The position numbers and the translations under genes are program-made. The notes under the pieces are model-generated. The model ran no database searches and was not told the origin of the DNA. It saw nothing but the letters and a program-made list of their open reading frames with translations. A stretch of 64,000 nucleotides of DNA from Setaria digitata (lineage: Eukaryota; Nematoda; Chromadorea; Rhabditida; Setariidae): the NCBI GenBank assembly GCA_003640385.1, contig RCAB01000253.1, positions 27,434-91,433 of the forward strand, written 5' to 3'. Shown piece by piece: positions 12,440 through 24,387 of the stretch. Numbering within the stretch: position 1 is the stretch's first letter; every line of letters starts with the position of its first letter.

Positions 12440-15400
12440 GAATAGGTGGAGGGGACAGACGTCACGTAAGGATCAGAGCAGCACAGTGTCAGTGAGCAAC
12501 AAGAAGGAAAGAAATAGGCGACTAGAGCGACGGAGCAGACTGGATGATCCGGAAGCCCCGAACGGACGGTATAGTCATCCGGACCTGCAGGAGTACGAAC
12601 GGCAGCAACAATTTGAGGAGACATCGGCACCCTCATATCAGCAGACTTTCGGAAGACGCAAGCCTCGTCAACAGGAGGAGATTTACTCGACTGGCTGGGC
12701 CACAGAAGAGATCCGGCAAAACCGTTCCAAGCCTATTCCCCTACAGCAACATACAACATTCAACAAACAGAAACTGGAAAAATTGTCGCAGCGACAGCGA
12801 AATTCGATTTTTGCAATCGCAAGGTTGGTCTCTTCTGCCGTTTCCTTCTTGCTTTCTACAATATGTCCCTGCAGGCCTATCGGTTCTGGTATGTTTCTCC
12901 TTCATTGTGACAATGAGACGGTGGCTTCCAGTATTTCCTTGTGATGGCCTCCCACTGATTTGGGTAGGGACAAGGAATGACACTGGCTGAAAGGTTGTCA
13001 GAGTGGCAGTGACCTGCATATTTTCATGGCTGTGCAATTTATGTCTAATTAAAACAGGTTTGTAGTAGGATGGAACAACTGATTTTTAAGATGAAGATCC
13101 CGAACTAATTCGTTAACTATTACCCAAGTGCATTTTTTGGTATTCTTAAACTCGTGAGAAGAATGTCATGTTATGTGTTGCTGTCATCCACTTTGTGTCA
13201 GCTACATTCCTTTAGGCTTTATTGCAACTGTATTGTATTTGAATAAACTCAAGATATTTTTACCATTTCATACAAATATTGTTTTTTCCCCATTTTCAGG
13301 GCAAAGTTGAATTCTTTTGTCAGTCGACTTAGTATAAGTGGTGGAACAGGATGTGCCGCAACTCGAATTTTAACTAGCACCAGCAGTATCAGCACTGCCG
13401 ACAACGATCGGTCATCTGTTATTTCATTCCCTTTACGACAGGAATCCCAAAATGCTACCCAGACTGATCCCCAATCAGTCGTGGTGTCAGCATTATCGTC
13501 ATCAATACGGGCAAATACTTCACTTCCCAATAGTACGGTACACTCAGATCTTGGTACTTCCGAATCCTGCTGCAGTGCCGGTAGTATAAGTGTACAAAAT
13601 GAACTACAGTTGGCAAAGTCTCCGGCAGCAACAACAGCGTTTCTTTATCATTGCAACGCTTCATCTAATCCAAACAATGCTGATGAACATCAGCACCACT
13701 TGCAAAAGCAAAAGCCAACAACATTTTCAGCATCTTTCCAGCAGATCAGTTATCCAGCTGCCGTTTATTTAACCGATGGTGAAAATAGTTATTTCGGCAA
13801 GGTATGATAACTTCTCTTTAGGTTTTCATAAGTATTCTGTTTAAGAATTCAATGGACTAGCCGTTCATGTCTCGCCCCCCTACTAGTTGTTATGTAAGGA
13901 TTTTTGCGCACCTCCAAAAATACATTGAGTCATGTGCATCATTTTCAAATCGTATGTTGCGTGAATTTGGTGATCAGAAAATGCATATTCGTTAGTTTTT
14001 TTCTTTTTGAAAGCAGATCACTATTCAGTTTCGTGTTTTTTCCATCATTCTTAGTTATGACGTTTTCGTAATCAACTTCCGCAGTTTTGCAAAAAATGTT
14101 TTATAGTTTCTTCCAGGAAGTAGTTCTTCCGAATCATTTCCTTCAATAATAAGCACGAGAATTTCAGCAGTTTTTAACTTCGAAGTAAAAATTTTTTCCC
14201 AAGATTTCAAAAACTGTATTAGATATCATTCGCGCTTCACAGAAGTAAGGTTTTTGTCAGGACGAGGGTTTTTTTAGAAATGTTTGAGGATAGTTTTGAT
14301 AGAAATCAAACATATTCTGCAACAGACAGACCCGGTTTGCCAAATTATAAACATTGCTGAGTGGTTTAGGATTTATTATAGTTTAGAAAAATGATGTTGT
14401 TTGTGTCTGCTATTGCTTGGTATATCCCTTTCTTATATATATTTTCTTCTTATATCCCTTTCCTTTCTTAGTTCAGCCACACACTTACATAGAGATTGAA
14501 CTTGCGCTGATTTCTGTACGTGTATATCGAGAGACATTTTATTGGGTAATAAGTTTGGGAAGGAGGTCAGTGCAGAGCGGATAAATGGTTGTCTGATCTC
14601 TGCTTTTAACAGATATGACTGACTTTTGCAGTGGTCATTTCTTGTGGAAGAAATAGAAAATAGTGTTGAAAGTAAAGCAGCATTATATTGTCTGGAGATT
14701 TAAAAGTAACCCAAAAATCTGTTACGTTTTGCAGCAAAAAAAGGAAAAAAGGAAAACATCGAGACAGCTCGTGATGACGACTGGAGAAGGTGAGATGAAC
14801 GCAAGAAAGATAAGATGAATTTGTTATAAAAGTGGAGGCAAGATGACCTGTTGTCATCCTTCCTTTTTTCTTTAGCTTCATATTGCTCATCAATTCTTTT
14901 ATCTATGGTTTTGCTGATAGGTGGAGGAATCGTCTTATCATTAAACAACAAAAAAAAAAAGTATGAAATTTGCTGTAAATACTGAGGGGATCACTCATCC
15001 CCTCTTATTATTGGTTGAATTGAATACATTAAAGGGACTTTTTTTTTTTCACTGGCAAGAAATTTTGGGTAACACTGATACTTAGTGAACTGTTACAGCA
15101 TAGCATAAAAAGAAATGAGTTAAACAAGCTATTTTAGCAATAACTATCATTTCAAGCGTAGGCTAAAAGACTATGTGTGATCGAATAGCAAGGAGTAAAC
15201 TGCTGCCTATAAAAATTTTAGAAAAGGACTGAAAAGGTGAAGATGTTAAGAAAAACGATGCTTGGTACCCTTTTTATTCCAGCAAACTTAAGTTCGAAAT
15301 TAGCTATTTGCCAATGACTGGATGAGGCAAAAATCAAAAAATGAGAGTCGTTTTTTCGAACTGTTGTTTTAACGTTTCATTTTTACTGCTTTAGTATGTA

Positions 15401-17409
15401 ATAAAACGCATTTATCGGTAGTAGTAGTAATAATAAGTAGTGATAGTTATTTGATTTGGAAATTATCTTTGCAGCAGAAATTTGAACTGCTTATAAAAAG
15501 AATATCACAATTTTTTTTTCCTCTTCAGCACATCTTTCTATTCCGTAATGTCCATCAGTTATTTAGTACTGGTGAAAAAAAGTCTTGAGATGATGGATGT
15601 TAATTCACATTTCATTGTGTTTTGGAAATCATTTTGTACCTACGTTAACAGACAGAAAAATGACAATGGAAAAGATGGAACTTTTAAGTTAAGCATTTGA
15701 TTTGTGTTGTAGTTTTTTATTATCCAAAAAAGAAATGTAGAAATAGTGCAACTTCATGCTTCATTCTTTTTTCTTTTCTATTTCTGATTTTGTCATTTAT
15801 TCCAGAAAATTATTTTCCTCTTTATTTCGTTTTTTTTTTTTTTTTTTCTTTTTTACTTTTTTTCCCTTTCAGATCGGGTACTGTGAATTTTTGCCGCATT
15901 TCGGAAACTGGAAAAAAACTAGATTTATGATTTTTTGGTTTTGAAAAATGAAAATAAATGTTTTTGGGTGAGAGGAAAAAGGGCTGGATTATTTACAAAC
16001 GGCTGATTGCCACCCCTGCTTTGTTGATTGTATGGATGTTGTTGTGGTATTATTCATTAAAAAAATTATTCACCAACCTCTCCCCTTTTCCGCACTTTTC
16101 GTTCTTAATTATATATATATATATATCTGATATGGCATAGGTAGAGGGTGAGCCAGCTGATAAGAAAGTTTGAATGGTACAGACAGGACAACATGTGATT
16201 TCGATTTCTGTGTGATGTTTCCCGCCGTGGTGCATCGGTGAACAAACGATCAAAAAAACTTTTTCGTGTGCTGGGAATTTTCTCTCTTGTAAACAACATC
16301 TAACTTTTTCCACCACTGCGTTTCGTACACGAACAGACGGAGCGGTTTTTGGACTTCAAATGCTGAAATAAAGGAATAGCAGATAAGATGAGGATTTCGA
16401 TGAGTCAGTGAAATCTTTTGTAAAGAATGCTGTGGAATCGATTCAGCAATAGTGTTACTTCGTAAGAATGTCACCAGATGAGCAAAAGGGATTAAGTAAA
16501 AGCAGACAAATGTGTGTAGGATATGCAAGTTGAGGGATGAAAGTTCAAATCTGAAAAGGATTTGTAAGTGTTGCACTACGAACCAGTTTAGGTGTGGTAA
16601 CTTTCTGAGCATTGTAAGTTTTTTTTTTTTTCCGGAAGAACTTACCTCTTTCTTTTCCTTTTTATTTTCAGGAACGTTTAGTACCAAAAGAGGAGAATGA
16701 GAGATGGATTCGAGCACCACCCAATTGTAATCCGTTCGATATGCGCGCATCTTTTACCTGCTCCTCATTATCATGCAAAGCTCGAGTTCCTCAAGCTACT
16801 TATGGTCGCAGTAGGCTTAATACAGCAACTGGTATCGAACGACCAAGTTCCAGTGGAATACCACTAGCTCTGCGAAATAATGGTTATCGTGGTCGTGAAT
16901 GTACCGAGCAAGCTCGAAGCAATGATAGCTTACTAACAGATTGTCGACAGCATGAAGATGGTTGCTTTTCATCACACTTACGGTGGCTTTCAATGAAAGA
17001 ATTCAATGGTAACCGGTCGCAATCAAACTCTCGTCCGGTGGTTTATGTTCCGGTTCTTTGTGAAACAATCTGTGATACAAACATTCACGGTACCGTTCGG
17101 AATAGCATTACAAGTGATGATAGTCATAACGTTATCAGTAAGCCATCATCACCGTCACCGTCATCTTCATCATCACTGTTGTTACAGCAAAAGTCTACCA
17201 CCTTCCCTATTACATCTGCATTTGCATCCGCTGATGATGTAAATATTAGTGCTAGTGGTTGTATATCAATTCCTGTGAATTATAGTACTGACATGGTGGC
17301 ACATCAATTGTCAAGCAGGAAATTCGACAAAGCGGAAGAGGAAACAGAAGTGGAAGAGGAAAAGGTTGAGGAATTAAAGGATGAAATTATCGCGAGTCTT
17401 TCGTCTTAA
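12440..17409 (+). CDS. Unrecognised Ser/Thr-rich protein, 5' end unresolved (three exons)
   Basis: I do not recognise this protein. Exons 12440-12823, 13300-13801 and 16672-17409 share compatible phases and good splice sites (AG|gttggt, AAG|gtatga, ttttcag) and give about 540 residues to a TAA at 17407-17409. The first exon encodes a basic, charged segment rich in Arg, Gln and Glu. The second and third are low-complexity, rich in Ser, Thr and Asn, with a Pro-Ser run and an acidic Glu-rich tail (EEETEVEEEKVEE). No signal peptide, membrane segment or catalytic motif is visible, so a cytoplasmic or nuclear, largely disordered protein is likely. There is no in-frame ATG in the first exon, so at least one upstream exon is missing. 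Candidates are 8503-8555 (phase fits) and the open frame at 12269-12409, which is out of frame by a 13-base stretch. Confidence 0.6.
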
Positions 17410-18257
17410 TTACTGCTCATTTTACTTCTGTGGTAAGAGTGGGAGGGAATTGGTAGTATATATCGAAAAAGCCATAGGAACCAAAATACCTTTCCAGAAA
17501 TGAAATTCATGATTTTCAGGATCGTATAATGTCAAGGGAAGAGAAGGATGGAAAGGTCTCTTTGTGCAGATGTATGGAAGATGGAACAAAGTTATTGTAT
17601 TGTTTGGATTGACGTATTTGATTCATTCTTGTCTGGTGATAGCTGCTATTTTCAAATTCTGGAAAACTTTCAACAAAATTTAGCAGTAAAGATTTGTTCA
17701 AGGAGAAGTTCCATTTCGATGGGCATAGAATCCTGCTTTTAATTATTTTTAAAAATTATCATCTAGCTGATCTACTCAGAAAAATTAATCGTGCATTTAT
17801 CAACTTCCTTTCTATGCTATTTTTCTCTTTTTTTTCCCCTCCCCAACCTTCTCCTCTTTCTTCTCTGATAACTCACCCTTATTCAATTCTTGTCCTTTAC
17901 ATCCAGTTTATTCAGATCACTTTTCATTGCCTGTTTCAGTAACAATTTATTTGTTCGATTATAGTGCACGTAATATTTCTTTACAAGTTTACAAAAGGGT
18001 TACACAATACCGTTTCATAATACGCGTATTTGCGGAACAAGATGATTTAAAGATTGTCTTCTTTTTTTTCTTTGTTGAATAAAATGTAAATATGACCGTC
18101 CGCATCAGCTAGATGTGTTTACTTCCAAAACAGTCTCATTAGTGGTATTTAGCACATTCAGCACAAGTTACAGGTTACAAAATTTGGATTATTGGGACGA
18201 ATAAGAGCCGGTGATCTTTATGTACCGCACAGTTTTTGTGCCTATTTGCTGAACGAG

Positions 18258-18265
18258 TTTCCCGC
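18258..18265 (+). promoter_or_regulatory. E2F-consensus-like site upstream of cdt-1
   Basis: TTTCCCGC matches the E2F/DP consensus TTTSSCGC. Cdt1 genes are E2F targets in animals, which makes the placement suggestive, but it is about 1.5 kb upstream of the start codon. A second copy at 16218-16225 sits in an intron of the preceding gene, so chance cannot be excluded. Confidence 0.3.
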
Positions 18266-18633
18266 TTTTTGTTGTGCCGAGAAAATGCGGAAGCGAAACA
18301 CGCAGCGCACGTAAGAATCAGAGCAACTGCAAACGGAGATGTTTTTTTCGCCCTATACGCACAAATTCCTCATTGTTTCAAATAAAAAAAGATTTGTTGT
18401 ATACCTGAGTGTAGGTACTGACCGCTATTAACGTAAACTGTAGCTGAGATTGAAAATGCTTCGTTTTATCTGCAAAATAGTCATAATAATCATGTTGACA
18501 GAAGATGCAAGCGCATTATTGTGCATTTTACCGCCCTGCTTTCTGCAACTCTCATTCCGGTAATGAATGAGCCGAAGGGAACAACAGACGAAAGGCAATT
18601 TTACTTGTGGTGAAGTTTGGGTGATTCTTCGGC

Positions 18634-18948
18634 TCAACCGCTGGCTATCGTTGTCGAGGATGGTGCATCGGTACTGACGAAGAACAGAGAAGAAATGTGA
18701 TCTGAGATGACCATTTGACCGTTGGCTTCTAGCATCTTATACATGAAGTCAGTGTCTAAAACGGAAGTTCTCAGGAACGAAAAGACACACACTGATAATT
18801 TGTCCAGCTTCCACTGAGTTAGTTGACATCCATTGTTGTTTAGATTCAGATTCACTACTTCATACTTCTGAAACACACTCCTGATCTTGAACCATCTGAC
18901 GAACTCTCTCCAGCCTACACCAAACTGCGCACGATCTCTTCTGAGCAC
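18634..18948 (-). CDS. Possible small open reading frame, doubtful
   Basis: A 104-codon frame from ATG to stop, without homology that I recognise. It lies in a less AT-rich block where long frames arise more easily by chance. There is no signal peptide, and the residues are mixed with no motif. It is recorded because the surrounding kilobase has no other explanation. Confidence 0.15.
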   Translation of the reverse strand: MLRRDRAQFGVGWREFVRWFKIRSVFQKYEVVNLNLNNNGCQLTQWKLDKLSVCVFSFLRTSVLDTDFMYKMLEANGQMVISDHISSLFFVSTDAPSSTTIASG

Positions 18949-19794
18949 GTCTCCCGACCGGTTCTTCAGTCATGAAACTCAGCATCCTTCAATTACCATC
19001 GTAATGTCATCGTCGTAAGACCACTTTCGATATCGATTGTTGTCGATTGCGGGAGTAATTTGAATTCTGATAAGGATAGTAGCTTGTCTGTTGGGTTTCG
19101 AGTTGGTTTTAGGGTGTGGCGGCTAATGGTCGCGGGAATTCCCAGAGGCTTGTTCTGGGGTTTACTGCTTATCCTAAATCTCCTGTTCACAGAAGCTGGG
19201 TTTTCTCTTTTGCAAATTCTTAAGGGAGTCGTGTAATGTAGAGAAACGCAGTCTGTTTTAATTATGTTTATAATAATGATTTTCGTATTTTTTCACTTTA
19301 TGTTCATGATATCTTTCACCTTCGTTATTCATTGCTTATCCAACACTGAACACTCAGTTTGAAATTATAATTAATAATTCAGCGGAGATTTTCATTTTCA
19401 ATTGTCGCAGCGCAAGTAGATAGTTACGATTCAAAATTTGGACTTATCATTGCTCTATATTTGAAGACTGTGAACAATTACAATAATGTTTTTATGGGGA
19501 TCATGACAACTCTTATTTAGTAAGAAATGGAGGAGCAGCTAATGCTTCACCGAGATATTTGGTTTAATGTTGTTATAAAATTGACAACCAATCTGAAGCT
19601 TGGTGAAATTGATATTGCATCTGTAACAGTACAATTCAATACCCATCAAACAGTATCTTTACCTTTATTTGTATGAGGAATGAGGGAAATGGAGTTAATT
19701 TGTAACCGGTATTGAATGCTCATGAGATGTGTCTATTCTGTAAGCTATATTCAATTAGTCGATATCCAAATTACGCATTTTCATTTTTCTTTTC

Positions 19795-19796
19795 AG
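19795..19796 (+). other. Probable spliced-leader trans-splice acceptor for cdt-1
   Basis: A strong TTTTTCTTTTCAG ends here, nine bases before the ATG at 19806, and no upstream donor or exon is needed to complete the frame. This is the usual form of a nematode trans-splice site. Inferred from consensus and position. Confidence 0.55.
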
Positions 19797-19805
19797 AGAT
19801 AACAG

Positions 19806-22800
19806 ATGTCAACCAAAAAAGTAAGAACAAAAATTCGTTCCAAAACAGCAGGAAAAACAGAGTGGCCAGTTGCAGCATCGGCGTCAAGTGGTCAAACAAA
19901 AGTAGTCGAATATTTCCGGATTACCCACCGTGATCCAACCAAAAAATATAAACGCCTGAAGATATTTGGTGAAGATGATGAGGTTAGTGGACGTAAGGTC
20001 ATGTTTTCTTACTCATTCAGTGTTGGAGTCATAGATCAGATTGTTTAACTCTAAAGCCGAGTAAATTACATGACTATTTTGTTGTCTAGTACATCTGCTA
20101 GGCAGCTATGATCCAGGTGGGCATGGCTACCAAAGGAGGCATTAACTATGAAATGTTTAATTTGCTAGCTAGATCTTGATTGTTTTCTCCACTTGTTTAC
20201 GCAACTAAACAATGAAGTGAAATTTCAGTTGAAATCGGATTTTTTTGCAGTTAGAAAAAATCAGACATACTCTAGAATCGCCGAACAAAATGGCTCGTTT
20301 AAAGTCACCGCAAACGTCGCTATCTGGAAATGAAATTGAAAAAAGCAATCAAGAATGGGTTTTGCCGGTCACATCTCAAGTCACTGAGAAGACAGATGTC
20401 ACTTTAAAGAATGATGAAGTAAAAAAAAATGATGATGACGATGATAAATCTGTTCTGGAAATTATGGGGAAGAGCGAACCATCTGCGAGTCCAACAAAGA
20501 AAATAGCAGAAATAGGATTAAAGGGAAAGGAAAAGGAGATATATGGTGCCAAAAAAACAACTAATAAAACTAAGCATGATGCAGTAAATGATGTTTTTGT
20601 ACTGCCAGAGAATGAAAGAGACAACGCGATTAACGATGATTTGAGGTTAATTTGGTTTTTTTTTTTAATCTTTTTCTGCAATACATCAACTATTATTCTG
20701 ATAATCTTGCTTCGGCGCATATCCCGCATATCCTTGTCGGATCATTTTTGAGATTAAATCTTTAGGCAAAATATTCTTGCCGGTAATTGTGTTGCTCATG
20801 TTGTAAAAGTTTCCACATCTCATTTATTGAATTTTAGTATTCTACCAAGCGCAGTAAAATTAGTCGAAAACATCAAAAACAGTACAGGATCAATTTTAAG
20901 TGAAACACTTCCACTTCCAGCAAAGTACGAACGTTTATTGCGACTATTCGAGTACACAGAAGTGGCAAGTCACATTTTTAAGAAAATATTTTGAGCAAAT
21001 AAGCAGGAAGGAAGGAAGTTGTAGCAAATTAAGAGGAAGAATTTAGTTTTCGAATTAAGATTGTCTCTTATTGGCTTTTTATTTATTTGTCTTTTTAGTT
21101 ACAGATTGTTAATTTTTGTAATCTAGACTATTTAGAACGGCACGGTTCTAGAAAGTCCTATTATCTGTTAAGATCTGTGTTGCGTCATCACCAAAATTTT
21201 CTCATAACACTGGTTTTAAAAAAAATTAATATGTTAATATGTATTTTGAGCTTTCATATTCAAGTTTTAATCGATTTCAGGTTGTTTCGTGGTTAGAAAC
21301 GCAAGGCAAACGAATTACACTGAATGAGGTGATGACTAACGTACAGCGTAAACTGAAAAGGTATCTATTTTTTTTTTTTATATTTGGTTTATATCAAAGT
21401 TTATTTTTATATCTAAAATTTATTTCTAGAAAAGAAAATTTTGCAATGAGTTTAGGGTTTTTCTGTGAGTTCAGAATTATTATTTTTTATTCTTTTGCCA
21501 ACACTTTACTAGAATATGAAAAATCGGATTAAAAAAGGAAATGTTAAAACTTTTAACACTTGTTTTCAGTAACTACGATGAACAACATTTCGCAATGATA
21601 TTATCGGTTTACCCTGAATCATACATTGTTCGGTGTGAACGACGTTGGTTGCCGATTGGTGGTAGGCCCTGCAGTCTCAGGGAATTTGAATATGTGATTG
21701 AACCAAATCTTATCAATGGTCCATAATTTCGACTAAGTTTTTTGAAATGTACTAAACATCTGTTTCAGAGATCGAATTCTTCAAGGGAGTTAAAATTTCA
21801 CCTAAAAAATGAAGTCATTTTTAAAAAAAGAATAAAAATAATTTTTCTTTTTGGAAAGGAGAGTTCTAAGTTCTCCTTATTTTGCAGATATTGTTCTTCC
21901 ACCAAAAAAGAATGTGAGGAGAACAGCTATGACAGGATCTTCACCACTCAAATCTTCGAAAATTCCTTTAATCTCCCTAACGGGAAATCCGTCAACCTTG
22001 CAGCCTTTGGGAAATCCACTAAAGTCACCAACGAAATCACCTAGCCTGCCACATTCACCGCTCAAACTGGCTGGAAAATCATTGATTACTGGGTTTTTTT
22101 TAATTGAATTTTACTGATTAAGAGAAAATATAGACACACAAAGATTTTGATTTTGTTATTCTATTTTATTTATTTTTATTTACATTATTTTGCAGTTGTC
22201 CTGCAAAACTGGAAGATCATCGTTTACTCCGAAAGCTGGAGTTCAGAAATCGCTTACGCACACTGGTCAATATGCAGCATGCTATTTTTTTGAGGAATGA
22301 AGGAAGTATGGTTTTGATTTATTTTCAGGGATCTGACTTTTCTCATTTTGCATCAAAAAAAAAGAAAAAGAAAAAAGAAATACGTGGGTGAAGAAATGTG
22401 CTGGAAATGCAGTTAGACTAATAGTTTCGCAATAGATTAGCTTTTTTTTTTCCTGCATATCGGTATTAGTTTATGTATAGTGCATTGAAATTTAATTTAT
22501 GATATCATCAAGTTATGTTTCAGTCGAGATTTTACCCGATGAACAGCTTCCTAGATATCATCCTGACTTTGACCTAAATGCTGTGGATGACATTACACCC
22601 GCAAAGTTACCTGAAATACCGAAGGGAGATGCTGGTCAACCTGGAACGATGAGGGAATATTTAAAAGCAGTTCCTGATAGTAGTGGCACACTCCCTGACA
22701 AAATTAAGGTTCCTTTTTATACTTTTTAATGATGTGGTGTTATTTTCGGAAGTGGCGTTCTTTTCTTTTCCTTTTTTCTTTATCTGAGTGACTTGATTCT

Positions 22801-23368
22801 CTGTGTCTTCCAGAGAGTGATCAAGGAGTTAAGAAGTCCGGAAAAGCAAGTCGCTGTTGTTGCTGATAAATGCATACCGCTATCACCGAAAAAGTATCAT
22901 GTGGAAACAAAAAATACAATAAAATCAGAACCAAGCTTGCTAGAGAGAGTATGCATCTCGTTATTTTTAGTTTTGCTACTTAAATTCTGTATGTCTGGGC
23001 GATAGTTAAAAATATTTCAAAACACTGTCCAGCGATGCTTGTAATTTAATCATTTTTAATGCTATATCATAAAACTCTGTGAATATCCGGGGGTTTTAAT
23101 TATGTTGGTCCATAGTTCTCATCAGTCATCGGGAATTGTTAAGATTCGAGCTAAAGAACGAGAACGGAAACGTCTAGAAATGATGCGAAATCCTGAAATG
23201 GAACAAAAAAAAGGGAGATTGGAAAGAATTTCTCGTTCGCTGTTGCAGTGCATTTGGAGGTTACATATATATATATTATTATATATTATCATATATATAT
23301 TATTATCTACTATATATATATATGTGGAAACAAAAAATACAATAAAATAATATAATAATATATATAAA

Positions 23369-23421
<53 letters not shown>

Positions 23422-24387
23422 GATTTTTTTTCAAATTCTACTACCATAGAATATGTTGAAGTTATTCATTTAATACTGCTGACGAATATATTAGTCTTGA
23501 TTCCTTTTCGTCTCAATTTGAAAAAACTTTGTAGTGCCGATTGAATAAATTTTCCCCACTAAATTTAAAGAAATGATTTGTTGTCAAACAAAACTTTCTG
23601 TATCTGAACCAGATTTTCATTGGATGTTGTCAGGAATAATTATTAAAAAAAAAAAAAAAAAGAAAAAAAAAAACGAATATCGCGTTCTCTGCATATATTG
23701 TTTTTATTTTTATCTCCGTAAAGCAAACTGTGAGATTAATTTATGATTGTTTGTCCATAATGATTTATAATTAATTTGGATTGAAGAATAGTTCCATTTA
23801 ACTATCTCATCTTTGCAAATTTCGGTTGCTAATATTAAAAAATAGCCCGGTTTTTTTTTCTTTCTTTTTCTTATGTAGTAGAAAGCAGTACCGAATGTTG
23901 TTGACTTGTCATTTTAGCTATTACAACCTTAAAAAGGTTGGATCAATGAAATTTGTGGAGTTAGTTGATAAATTAGCATTCAGCATCGGCAGTATTTCAA
24001 AAGGTTTGACAAATTACTCTATTTGGAACTACCTTTTTTTTTTTTTTTCAAATCCAACCAGTTCTTTCTCTTCCGCGAAATTTTGGTTGGTCTATATCGC
24101 AACAGTTTTGATGAGTCTTTAAAAAAAAGTTGGAAAATGGTACTAGATTTACTACTTTTTATTTGAGAATAACACTTTTGAATTATATTGAATGGTCAGT
24201 TCAATTATCACTGATATTTTTTCTATTTTTAGTAGAAATTGAGGCTAGCATTAATTTGCTATGCGATGTCTGCCCATCCTACTTTAAAATGGTTGAAGTG
24301 AAGAACGAAAAATACGTCCACTTGAAGAACAACAGTTTTTTGGCTATCCGAGACGCTGTAGATGCAGAAATCAAAAAATGTATTTAA
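19806..24387 (+). CDS. cdt-1: DNA replication licensing factor Cdt1, 12 exons
   Basis: Cdt1 loads the MCM2-7 helicase onto origins in G1 and is destroyed in S phase by CRL4-Cdt2 bound to PCNA. Exons: 19806-19982, 20251-20645, 20838-20961, 21281-21360, 21570-21718, 21888-22092, 22196-22305, 22524-22708, 22814-22948, 23126-23259, 23879-24003, 24233-24387; all phases agree, giving 657 aa. Residues 30-37 (QTKVVEYF) form a PIP box with Lys/Arg around it. Residues 60-190 are a charged disordered linker. The central Cdt1 winged-helix domain (about 215-475) shows LPLPAKYERLLRLFEYTE, VVSWLETQGKRITL and ILSVYPESY. The C-terminal MCM-binding winged helix (about 565-657) contains MKFVELVDKLA and EKYVHLKNNSFLAI. 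The last exon could be longer: a good frame at 25016-25129 may be an alternative end. Family assignment is strong; a few exon ends are less certain. Confidence 0.9.
22899..23348 (+). repeat. 27-bp segment of cdt-1 exon 9 repeated inside an intronic microsatellite
   Basis: Bases 22899-22925 lie in the coding sequence of exon 9 (the stretch beginning ATGTGGAAACAAAAAATAC). The identical 27 bases recur at 23322-23348 in the intron after exon 10, in the middle of an AT microsatellite. Both copies are on the + strand. Confidence 0.85.
23264..23418. repeat. AT/TA microsatellite in cdt-1 intron 10
   Basis: A run of TA dinucleotides and TATTAT variants, interrupted at 23322-23348 by the 27-bp copy of cdt-1 coding DNA, then a pure TA run to about 23418. 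Confidence 0.9.

Larger units (their letters stand above)
17410..19805. other. Intergenic region between the unrecognised gene and cdt-1
   Basis: No clear gene. 18200-19200 is less AT-rich than its surroundings and holds an E2F-like TTTCCCGC at 18258-18265, a short basic frame around 18290, and two minus-strand frames (18634-18948 and 18993-19190) without recognisable features. A palindromic GGGAATTCCC lies at 19134-19143. This block could be a distal promoter or an unrecognised small transcript. Confidence 0.4.

Noticed and set aside
12106..12636. Long minus-strand frames opposite the first exon at 12440
   Set aside because: Shadows of a less AT-rich coding and leader region. The plus strand has consistent splice phases and the minus strand has none.
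16250..16750. 166-codon minus-strand frame
   Set aside because: It overlaps antisense to a coding exon and its acceptor. Its Lys run is the complement of the poly-T before that acceptor, and no domain is visible.
20376..20729. 117-codon minus-strand frame
   Set aside because: Exact antisense of cdt-1 exon 2, whose Lys/Asp-rich sequence reads as Phe/Ser on the other strand.
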